From NCBI GenBank assembly GCA_902775835.1, contig CACYNZ010000190.1, positions 1 through 7,272 on the forward strand: a DNA stretch of 7,272 nt, in the 5' to 3' direction. A program made the translations under genes and the position numbers. Below, piece by piece: positions 1 to 5,110 of this stretch. The number at the start of each line of letters is the position of its first letter. Positions within the stretch are counted from its first letter, which is position 1. Under the pieces are notes generated by a model that saw only the letters and a program-made list of their open reading frames with translations, did not search any database and had not been told where the DNA came from. This DNA is from an uncultured Eubacteriales bacterium. Its GTDB lineage: Bacteria; Bacillota_A; Clostridia; Christensenellales; Aristaeellaceae.

Positions 1-1
1 G

Positions 2-109
2 AGCATTATTATTTTACAAAAATCTCCTCAGGAGATCAAACGGTTTTTGGCAGATATAAGGGGGATGGATCGTCAGGATGTTATTCAGCGGCATATTCAA
101 AGAATTTAA
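2..109 (+). CDS. C-terminal end of an unknown protein (5' end outside window)
   Basis: A reading frame is open from the left edge of the window (first full codon at 2) and ends at TAA 107-109, giving 35 residues. The sequence, with stretches such as IIILQKSPQEIKRFL followed by a charged DRQDVIQRHIQRI tail, looks like ordinary helical protein and not random translation. It lies in a different frame from the next gene and overlaps its first 32 nt (78-109), which suggests translational coupling. Alternatively, this and the next frame may be one gene split by a frameshift. Too little is visible to name a family. An internal ATG at 65 with a purine-rich stretch just before it could also begin a 14-codon peptide, but the open frame to the left edge makes a gene tail more likely. 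Confidence 0.45.
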   Translation, partial: SIIILQKSPQEIKRFLADIRGMDRQDVIQRHIQRI

Positions 110-659
110 ACTTAAGCCGTCCTGCATCTATCGTGACGATAATAAGAAATTGATGATTATCGCTGCAGACTCATCAGATGCGGCTCTTGAGAATCTGCTG
201 AAATCCGGGAACATTCGCTTCAATGATGTGCGAAATGATAATGATATGGCGGATTTTATGAAAGGGATGTATACACGAAGAATTGTTCATGATGTGGATG
301 CATTCAGGGAAAAGATTCTGCTGTCAGACAACAATTACGACGACAGAATTATTGAACTGATGAAACTGTCACTGTCCGGTCTCATGAAGAGAGAACACTC
401 TGAGCCGGTTTACAGAGTATTCCTTGAGGACTTAACCCGCAATTTTATGGAATTTACCGTGATTACGGGAAAACGTGCTCCATTTGAGTATGTGACCGTC
501 AATACACCATTGGATTCCTATCACTCTTTTCAGAAGTGGTATCAGCAAAAACTTGGCAGGCCGGAAGACGATGAATATATAGAAACAGATCAGAGATGGG
601 CGGCTAAGGCAGGCTTGCTGGATGATGATGATTTGAACCTCCTGATTCCGACTGACTGA
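78..659 (+). CDS. Hypothetical protein, 193 residues, function unknown
   Basis: I do not recognise this protein. It is acidic towards the C-terminus (runs such as PEDDEYIETD and LLDDDDLNLL), has no signal peptide or membrane segment, and looks like a soluble cytoplasmic protein. An in-frame TAA at 57-59 limits the start to ATG 78 or a later codon (TTG 150 or ATG 153, both without a good ribosome site). A G-rich AAGGGGG at 58-64 lies 13 nt before ATG 78, which is long for a Shine-Dalgarno. The start overlaps the tail of the upstream frame by 32 nt, so coupled translation is plausible. Codon and base composition are clearly more AT-rich than in the transporter genes downstream, which may mean a different origin. 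It ends 59 nt before a long hairpin that probably terminates transcription. It does not look related to the sugar locus. Confidence 0.75.
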   Translation: MLFSGIFKEFKLKPSCIYRDDNKKLMIIAADSSDAALENLLKSGNIRFNDVRNDNDMADFMKGMYTRRIVHDVDAFREKILLSDNNYDDRIIELMKLSLSGLMKREHSEPVYRVFLEDLTRNFMEFTVITGKRAPFEYVTVNTPLDSYHSFQKWYQQKLGRPEDDEYIETDQRWAAKAGLLDDDDLNLLIPTD

Positions 660-718
660 TTTCAAAGAGGAAGATGCTGCTCCGAGGATGGGCATTTGAC
701 AATATAAACGGATACTTT

Positions 719-778
719 GCCTGCCCGGCACTGATCCGGCTGTGTTAATGTACACAGCCGGATCGGTGCCAGGCGGGC
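719..778 (+). terminator. Very long hairpin, probable terminator of the upstream genes
   Basis: The arms 727-745 (GGCACTGATCCGGCTGTGT) and 752-770 pair over 19 positions with a single T-G wobble and a 6-nt loop. After one mismatch (726/771), seven further pairs (719-725 with 772-778, one wobble) extend the stem to about 26 bp. The plus-strand 3' side continues TTTATATAT, a weak U-rich tail. It lies 59 nt after the stop of the 193-residue gene. An intrinsic terminator is the simplest reading. The stem is much longer than usual, so a palindromic repeat element inserted here is an alternative. On the minus strand there is no U tract. Confidence 0.55.
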
Positions 779-885
779 TTTATATATCACAGGTGTTTGC
801 GGCTTGTCTGTACGCGGATTTGACGCAGCAATTGGGAAATCCGCATACAGGTTCTGATGAGCGCCGAGACCACAATGGAAAGAGA

Positions 886-1107
886 ATGTCACGAACCTTG
901 TATGCCTTAGCGATGGGCATGTTTGGCGGTCAATGTATTCTCGGGTATAACCGCGGGCGCTTTACACCCGCGGAGATTCCGGAGGCCGGAGCTGGGGGCG
1001 GAGAAGATTACGGGATGCGCCGAATTTCGGAACGCATTGAGCGGGCGGCGGGCATGAGTTTTTCAGAACGGTATATAGAAAATGTGGACATCTGTAGATG
1101 CACCTGA
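886..1107 (+). CDS. Doubtful small reading frame, 73 residues
   Basis: ATG 886 is preceded by a weak purine stretch (GGAAAGAG at about 878-884) and the frame runs to TGA 1107. The frame is open further upstream through the long hairpin to a GTG at 742, but that part is unlikely to be translated. The product contains a GEDYGMRRISERIERAAG segment that could be helical, and its codons have the GC-ending bias seen in the real genes. I recognise no family, signal peptide or lipobox, and no neighbour explains it. It may be a small real gene, the tail of a decayed one, or chance in GC-rich DNA. Confidence 0.18.
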   Translation: MSRTLYALAMGMFGGQCILGYNRGRFTPAEIPEAGAGGGEDYGMRRISERIERAAGMSFSERYIENVDICRCT

Positions 1108-1240
1108 TATGCGGAATATGGACAGGTCCAGGTCGTTTGTCCGGGAGCTGATGATGTCGCAGTCTCCATCTTTATTCAATTCTGAAGGATTGCGAGATGT
1201 CGGATCGTCTTCTGCGGGTTTACCTCATGGTTTCCTGACG

Positions 1241-1273
1241 AGAAAAACAGTGCCCGGCCGGAGCCGGGCACTG
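1241..1273 (-). terminator. Intrinsic terminator of the LacI-family gene
   Basis: A perfect 11-bp stem (CAGTGCCCGGC at 1248-1258 with GCCGGGCACTG at 1263-1273) and 4-nt loop is followed, reading the minus strand, by TTTTTCTC (1247-1240). This is a textbook Rho-independent terminator. It lies about 100 nt after the stop of the regulator gene and ends that transcript. Confidence 0.88.
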
Positions 1274-1372
1274 CAAGTCAACATTCTTCAATCTGGAATC
1301 CCTGCGAAACGGTTCTCATTAACGGGACTGTGCAAAGCCGGAATATGGAAACCGGGAAAGTCACAAACCGAT

Positions 1373-2383
1373 TCACTCGTGGTCAGCCGGGCGTTCCTCG
1401 CGTGTGGTGTGTCCATAAAGGTATCTGACGGGAAGGCAGATCAGGGAAGGCACGGTGGACAGATGCTTGGAAAGCACTGTGCTTACACAGGTCTCGGCGA
1501 TTTCCTGAACCGGCTGCTCGATGGTACTCACAATAGGTTCCTGATCCCCGAACATGCGGATGCCGTCGAAACCGATGACCTGTACATCTTCTGGTACCCG
1601 AATGTCCATGGAACGCAGAAGGCAGATGATCTGCCAGGCGAGGGAATCCGTGACGACAAACAGTCCGTCAAAGTCCAGTCTGCCATGGGAAATATGTGCG
1701 CGGAGAAAATGTTCAAACTCGGAAAAGGGGTGAGAATCATCCAGGGACATCACTTCAAAGGGAAGCCCAAGCTCCACACAGGTGCTGACAAAGCCGTCCT
1801 TGCGTTTGCTGGTCTCATTTTTCAGGGGTGACCCGGAACTGAGATAGGCCACGTGGGTGCATCCGAGTTCGCTGAGCTTGTGGGCGGCAATGCATCCGCC
1901 GCTGAAATTGTCAGAAGCGATGCATGGTACGGATGAAGAAAAGAAACGGTCGATGGTGACGAAAGGAATATCATCCGGGATGGTGAGCCTGGGATTGTAG
2001 GTCAGGGCGATAATGCCATCCACCTGATTCTGCCTGGCCATCTGGATGAACTCCTTTTCCCGGTCCTTGTCAAAGCCTGTAAAGCACAGGAGCATCCGAT
2101 AGTTCCTCTCTTCCAGGGCGATGTTCACATAATGAACGAGAAGGGCAAAAAATGGATTGATGGTGTTTGGAATAATGAAAGCAACGGTATTTGTGCTGCC
2201 TGTTCTCAGACTGCGGCCGCTGCTGTTGTACTGGTAACCCAGATGCTGAATGGCGGCTTCAACTTTTGCCTTGAATTCTTCGCCTACCTGCTGACCATTG
2301 ACAACTCTGGAGACTGTTCCCAGAGCTACTCCGGCTTCCCGGGCAACATCGGCCATGGTCGGCGAACTGCGTTCTTTTCCCAA
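1373..2383 (-). CDS. LacI/GalR-family transcriptional regulator
   Basis: A 336-residue, full-length LacI-family repressor. Residues 9-30 (TMADVAREAGVALGTVSRVVNG) form the N-terminal helix-turn-helix. Residues 56-62 (GRSLRTG) are the hinge with the conserved Leu that enters the operator minor groove. From about residue 67 (VAFIIPNTINPFFA) to the C-terminus is the sugar-binding, dimerising core, with the usual DGIIAL (122-127) and VIGFDG (269-274) strands. The chosen start is TTG 2383, 10 nt after a strong GGAGG (2394-2398). A closer ATG at 2390 is out of frame, and the next in-frame ATG (2356, residue 10) would remove the residues before the helix-turn-helix. The gene diverges from the sugar transporter operon and is the likely repressor of both units, responding to a fructoside or related sugar. 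Its own promoter overlaps a perfect palindrome, so autoregulation is expected. Position corresponds to SusR in the pneumococcal sus locus, but orthology is not shown. Confidence 0.93.
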   Translation of the reverse strand: MGKERSSPTMADVAREAGVALGTVSRVVNGQQVGEEFKAKVEAAIQHLGYQYNSSGRSLRTGSTNTVAFIIPNTINPFFALLVHYVNIALEERNYRMLLCFTGFDKDREKEFIQMARQNQVDGIIALTYNPRLTIPDDIPFVTIDRFFSSSVPCIASDNFSGGCIAAHKLSELGCTHVAYLSSGSPLKNETSKRKDGFVSTCVELGLPFEVMSLDDSHPFSEFEHFLRAHISHGRLDFDGLFVVTDSLAWQIICLLRSMDIRVPEDVQVIGFDGIRMFGDQEPIVSTIEQPVQEIAETCVSTVLSKHLSTVPSLICLPVRYLYGHTTREERPADHE

Positions 2384-2393
2384 GAGCCATTCT

Positions 2394-2400
2394 CCTCCTT
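2394..2400 (-). promoter_or_regulatory. Ribosome binding site that decides the regulator's start
   Basis: On the minus strand AAGGAGG (2400-2394) is followed after 3 nt by ATG 2390 and after 10 nt by TTG 2383. Only the TTG is in frame with the LacI-family protein. The ATG is too close to the Shine-Dalgarno for efficient use and opens a frame with no recognisable product, so TTG initiation is preferred. Confidence 0.7.
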
Positions 2401-2414
2401 TGTTTCATGAAACA
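2401..2414. promoter_or_regulatory. Perfect 14-bp palindrome, probable operator at the regulator promoter
   Basis: TGTTTCATGAAACA reads the same on both strands. It begins immediately upstream of the regulator's ribosome site and covers the predicted transcription start of the minus-strand promoter (about 2409). A repressor bound here would block its own transcription. Related TTCATGAA-type sites lie further along the divergent region and at the transporter promoter. Confidence 0.7.
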
Positions 2415-2415
2415 G

Positions 2416-2444
2416 ATGATAGCATTTTCATAAGATAAGGTCAA
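2416..2444 (-). promoter_or_regulatory. Sigma-A-type promoter of the LacI-family gene
   Basis: Reading the minus strand, TTGACC (2444-2439) and TATCAT (2421-2416) are separated by exactly 17 nt. Both hexamers match the housekeeping consensus at five of six positions. The predicted start falls about 25 nt before the TTG start codon, inside the 14-bp palindrome. Confidence 0.75.
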
Positions 2445-2747
2445 GACACAGATTGAGCAGGAAAATGACCACTGAAACGGGATGAAATGGAATGCCCCAT
2501 TCATGGAAAACCGGACAATACGGTGGGTGAAAGAACAGCATGAGCCTTGCAGACCGGGTTCGGAACGCCGGAGCGATCCGGACCCGGCGCGCGTGAAAAA
2601 GAAATATCCGGACACTGACTGGCCGGAGAAGTAAAGGGATCAGTCAAAATATGGAAGACATGCACAGCCTGTGGACAGAAGAGAACCCGGTTTGTGAAAT
2701 ACAGAGGCAGACAGCGGGAATGTTGAACTGAAACCGTGAAATATCTG

Positions 2748-2784
2748 ATGAAATTCAACGAATTGAATTTCATGAACAATTCAA
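2748..2784. repeat. Overlapping inverted repeats, probable regulator-binding cluster
   Basis: ATGAAATTCAA (2748-2758) and TTGAATTTCAT (2763-2773) form a perfect 11-bp inverted repeat around CGAA. The right arm can instead pair with AATTCAA at 2778-2784 (7 bp, 8-nt spacer), so two alternative structures share one arm. The cluster includes a TTTCATGAAC site, and its 9-mer TGAAATTCA recurs at 3159-3167 between the transporter promoter and its start codon. Operator DNA is the most economical explanation; an RNA structure is less likely because no promoter is seen directly upstream. Confidence 0.5.
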
Positions 2785-2785
2785 C

Positions 2786-2813
2786 AAAAAAAGGAAGCGC
2801 CAGCATTGACGCT
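2786..2813 (-). terminator. Possible weak minus-strand terminator
   Basis: On the minus strand a 7-bp hairpin (2813-2807 pairing with 2802-2796, one wobble, 4-nt loop) is followed by TCC and then seven consecutive T (2792-2786). The shape fits a weak intrinsic terminator reading leftward, but no gene or promoter is known to feed it, so it could be a chance association of an A tract and a small hairpin. Confidence 0.25.
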
Positions 2814-3091
2814 GACAACTTCATGAAACAGAGAGTGCGGAGAATAATTCAGACCAGGGGTGAGACACAGGACGGATCATGAAACGTAACCGCGGCAGGA
2901 AACAGCGGCGTTGGAAACGCAATGGTCTTTCAGGCATCGGGTGCAGAATGCAGAAATGATATATAATGAAGGAACCTGGACGACTGCGCAGTGATGGACA
3001 TATGGGAAACAGGACGGGGGCAGTGGCGTGTCACAGAAATCCTGTTGGTCCAAAACGGGGGAAATATGCAAAAAAAAAGACAGGAAGAGTA

Positions 3092-3120
3092 TTGACAACC
3101 GGAAAAAGCCGTGATAACAT
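3092..3120 (+). promoter_or_regulatory. Sigma-A-type promoter of the transporter operon
   Basis: A perfect TTGACA -35 (3092-3097) and TAACAT -10 (3115-3120, four of six matches) are separated by 17 nt. The predicted start at about 3127 gives a leader of about 60 nt before the first permease. The operator palindrome begins two nucleotides after the predicted start. Confidence 0.7.
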
Positions 3121-3128
3121 TTTCGTGG

Positions 3129-3152
3129 TATTCATGAATCGAATCATGAATA
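3129..3152. promoter_or_regulatory. 24-bp near-perfect palindrome, probable main operator of the operon
   Basis: TATTCATGA (3129-3137) and TCATGAATA (3144-3152) are perfect inverted arms around ATCGAA; over the full 24 bp only one symmetric pair fails. The centre is CG (3140-3141), as in most LacI-family operators, where the hinge-helix leucine intercalates. Each arm also contains its own TCATGA palindrome, similar to the site at the regulator promoter. Placement directly downstream of the predicted transcription start fits classical repression. Confidence 0.75.
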
Positions 3153-3185
3153 GGGACGTGAAATTCATAACAAGGAGGAACGCTT

Positions 3186-4115
3186 ATGACTTCGACAGCT
3201 TCACCGGCCAAACGGGGACATCGGAAAAGCCTGGGAAAGCGGATCCTGGACAACTGGCAGCCATATGTGTTGCTGCTGATTCCTGTGGTCATCACTATTG
3301 TGTACAAGTATGGCCCCATGTACGGCATCCAGATTGCTTTCAGGAACTATAACCCCGGCCTTGGCATTACGGGGAGCGAGTGGGTAGGCTGGAAATGGTT
3401 TGAACGTTTTTTCCGGGCACCAAACTTTGACCGGATGCTCTGGAATACCGTAAAACTGAGCCTGTACTCGCTGCTCTGGGGGTTCCCGGTTCCCATCATT
3501 CTGAGTCTTGCTCTGAACCAGCTCCGTTTCAAGAAACTGAAGCGCACCGTTCAGACAGTCATCTATGCGCCTCACTTCATTTCCACCATCGTTATCTGCG
3601 GTATGCTCCGTATCTTCCTGAGCCCCTCCGGCGGTCTGATCAACCTGATTGCCGGCACCAAGATTGACTTCCTGACGGAAGCCAGCGCGTTCCGCACCAT
3701 TTACGTGGCCAGCGGTATCTGGCAGGAAGCCGGCTGGGGAACCATCATTTATCTGGCTACGCTGTCCAGCGTGGATCCCGCGCTGTATGAAGCGGCCAAG
3801 GTGGACGGCGCGAGCGTCTTCCAGCGGATCCTCCACATTGATATTCCCTGCCTGCTGCCCATGGTCATCCTCCAGCTCATCATGAGTGCTTCCGGTCTCA
3901 TGAGCGTCGGCTTCGAGAAGGCCTATCTTCTGCAGACGGACCTGAACCGTGCCACCAGCGATATCATTGCCATCTATGTGTATGAGCAGGGCATTGTGAG
4001 CGCACGCTATGAACTGGGTACTGCAGTGGGTCTGTTCAATACAGCCATCAATATCGTGCTGCTGGTGATTGTGAACCGCATTGCCAAGAAATACGGCGAT
4101 GTCAGCTTCGTGTAA
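3186..4115 (+). CDS. Sugar ABC transporter permease, LplB type (first of pair)
   Basis: A 309-residue integral membrane protein of the CUT1 (oligosaccharide) permease family. Hydrophobic segments are visible around residues 27-41, 88-109, 122-146, 170-192, 222-240 and 275-297, matching the six helices expected. KYGPMYGIQIAFRNYNP (41-57) is the LplB-type signature. The EAA loop that docks on the ATPase is at about 201-217 (YEAAKVDGASVFQRILH). ATG 3186 follows AAGGAGG (3172-3178) by 7 nt. It is first in the operon, 16 nt before the second permease, and has the place of SusT1 in the pneumococcal sus locus. With its partner it should form the channel taking sucrose or fructo-oligosaccharides into the cell; the substrate is inferred from the GH32 gene downstream. 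No ATPase gene is visible. Confidence 0.93.
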   Translation: MTSTASPAKRGHRKSLGKRILDNWQPYVLLLIPVVITIVYKYGPMYGIQIAFRNYNPGLGITGSEWVGWKWFERFFRAPNFDRMLWNTVKLSLYSLLWGFPVPIILSLALNQLRFKKLKRTVQTVIYAPHFISTIVICGMLRIFLSPSGGLINLIAGTKIDFLTEASAFRTIYVASGIWQEAGWGTIIYLATLSSVDPALYEAAKVDGASVFQRILHIDIPCLLPMVILQLIMSASGLMSVGFEKAYLLQTDLNRATSDIIAIYVYEQGIVSARYELGTAVGLFNTAINIVLLVIVNRIAKKYGDVSFV

Positions 4116-4131
4116 GAGAGGAGGAAGAATC

Positions 4132-5043
4132 ATGGCAGGCTTTTCCAAGAGAAAGCAGGGTGAACTGGGCGGCTTCAGCGACCGCACCAGTGACATTATC
4201 CTGGTGATCTTTTCCGTACTCATTCTGGTGATTGTGGCCTATCCTCTGTACTACGTTCTCGTGGCATCCTTTTCCGATCCCTATGACGTCTATGCGGGAA
4301 AAACGTTCCTGGTGCCCAGCCAGTTCACACTCTCCGGCTATCAGGCCGTGTTTGCGGAGCCGAACATTGTGCGCGGCTACGGCAACAGTATCCTCTATAC
4401 CGTAGTGGGCACCATCTTCTCGGTGGCCATGATCTACCTGGTGGCGTATCCGCTGTCCGTTCCGGACCTGCCGGGCAAGAAGCTCGTCAGCATCTTCTTC
4501 ATCATCACCATGTACTTCGGCGGTGGCCTGATCCCCACCTACCTGATCGTGCAGAAGACGGGCATCATGCAGACCATCTGGGCCATGTTCCTTCCCGGCG
4601 GCGTGGCTGTGAGCAATGCCATTATTGCCCGCAACTATTTCGAGTCCAGCATTCCCGGTTCGCTCAAGGAAGCGGCCAATATTGACGGCGCCAGCCATTT
4701 CCGGATCTTCTTCTCCATGATCATTCCGCTGTCCATGCCCATCCTCTCCGTGATGGTGGTGTTCTCCATGGTCGCGTACTGGAATGACTGGTTTACCGCT
4801 CTCATCTACATGACCAATGAGCAGGCGCCTCTGCCCCTGGTGCTGAGAAACATCCTGATCAAGTCTTCCACATCCGCCAACCAGGCCAGCATGATCAACG
4901 GTGGTTATGCCGAGCTGAACAAGATGACGGAAATGATCAAGTTTGCCTCCATTATCGTGGCAGCCGCTCCCATGCTGATTGTCTATCCCTTCGTTCAGAA
5001 GTACTTCGAAAAGGGCCTGATGGCAGGCGCTGTCAAGGGCTGA
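4132..5043 (+). CDS. Sugar ABC transporter permease, YtcP type (second of pair)
   Basis: A 303-residue membrane protein of the MalG/YtcP-type CUT1 permeases. Helices are visible around residues 21-46, 87-108, 118-139, 147-162, 192-216 and 269-286. The EAA loop is at about 178-192 (LKEAANIDGASHFRI), MYFGGGLIPTYL (127-138) is characteristic of this subfamily, and the C-terminus VQKYFEKGLMAGAVKG is the conserved family ending. The frame is open upstream to 4081, inside the previous gene, but ATG 4132 is chosen because AGGAGG (4119-4124) lies 7 nt before it and the protein then has normal family length. It lies 16 nt after the first permease and is surely co-transcribed. Together they form a heterodimeric channel; this gene corresponds by position to SusT2. 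Confidence 0.93.
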   Translation: MAGFSKRKQGELGGFSDRTSDIILVIFSVLILVIVAYPLYYVLVASFSDPYDVYAGKTFLVPSQFTLSGYQAVFAEPNIVRGYGNSILYTVVGTIFSVAMIYLVAYPLSVPDLPGKKLVSIFFIITMYFGGGLIPTYLIVQKTGIMQTIWAMFLPGGVAVSNAIIARNYFESSIPGSLKEAANIDGASHFRIFFSMIIPLSMPILSVMVVFSMVAYWNDWFTALIYMTNEQAPLPLVLRNILIKSSTSANQASMINGGYAELNKMTEMIKFASIIVAAAPMLIVYPFVQKYFEKGLMAGAVKG

Positions 5044-5062
5044 TCTGACACTTTGGTTGTCT

Positions 5063-5076
5063 GCACCGCAAGGTGC
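5063..5076 (+). other. Small intercistronic hairpin with GCAA tetraloop
   Basis: GCACC and GGTGC pair over 5 bp around GCAA, a GNRA-type loop, in the 67-nt gap before the binding-protein gene. There is no U tract, so it is not a terminator. It could mark an mRNA processing or 5'-stabilising site that raises the binding-protein level, but this is inference. Confidence 0.35.
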
Positions 5077-5110
5077 TGAACATATCGACCCATAAAAAGG
5101 AGGATTTTCC

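Larger units (their letters stand above)
660..1240. other. 581-nt region with no well-supported gene
   Basis: Between the unknown gene and the regulator's terminator I find no convincing protein gene, tRNA or rRNA. The left part holds the long hairpin. A second inverted repeat, CCGCGGG at 951-957 with CCCGCGG at 967-973, has no adjoining U tract on either strand. One weak plus-strand frame (886-1107) is listed separately. The rest, roughly 1108-1240, shows neither a ribosome site nor a recognisable protein fragment. The region may be decayed sequence between two unrelated transcription units. Confidence 0.5.
2445..3091. other. Long divergent intergenic region, about 650 nt between the two promoters
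   Basis: No protein-coding gene is supported here; the open frames present have no ribosome site or recognisable product. The region is AT-rich in its middle (2740-2795), where inverted repeats and TCATGA-centred sites cluster. TCATGA cores occur at 2770, 2821 and 2877, in addition to the copies at the two promoters. A GC-rich inverted repeat (2554-2563 with 2578-2587, one mismatch) has no U tract. A lone TATAAT at 2962-2967 has no matching -35 element. The length is large for a simple divergent promoter pair, so it may hold distal operators, a small RNA, or the remains of a lost gene. Confidence 0.6.

Noticed and set aside
951..973. 7-bp GC-rich inverted repeat as a terminator
   Set aside because: No U tract follows it on either strand, and the 9-nt loop and GC-rich setting make chance pairing likely.
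1082..1831. 249-residue plus-strand frame opposite the LacI-family gene
   Set aside because: It runs through the regulator's terminator and coding region, has no good ribosome site and no recognisable family.
2554..2587. Inverted repeat CCGGGTTCGG / CCGGACCCGG as a terminator or riboswitch
   Set aside because: It has one mismatch, a 14-nt loop and no U tract, and no known riboswitch core is recognisable around it.
2962..2967. TATAAT as an additional operon promoter
   Set aside because: The sequence 17 nt upstream has no resemblance to TTGACA and there is no TGn extension. The promoter at 3092-3120 is far better.
2966..3352. Plus-strand frame of 128 residues spanning the operon promoter
   Set aside because: It crosses the promoter, operator and permease start in another frame. 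Its start has no convincing ribosome site.
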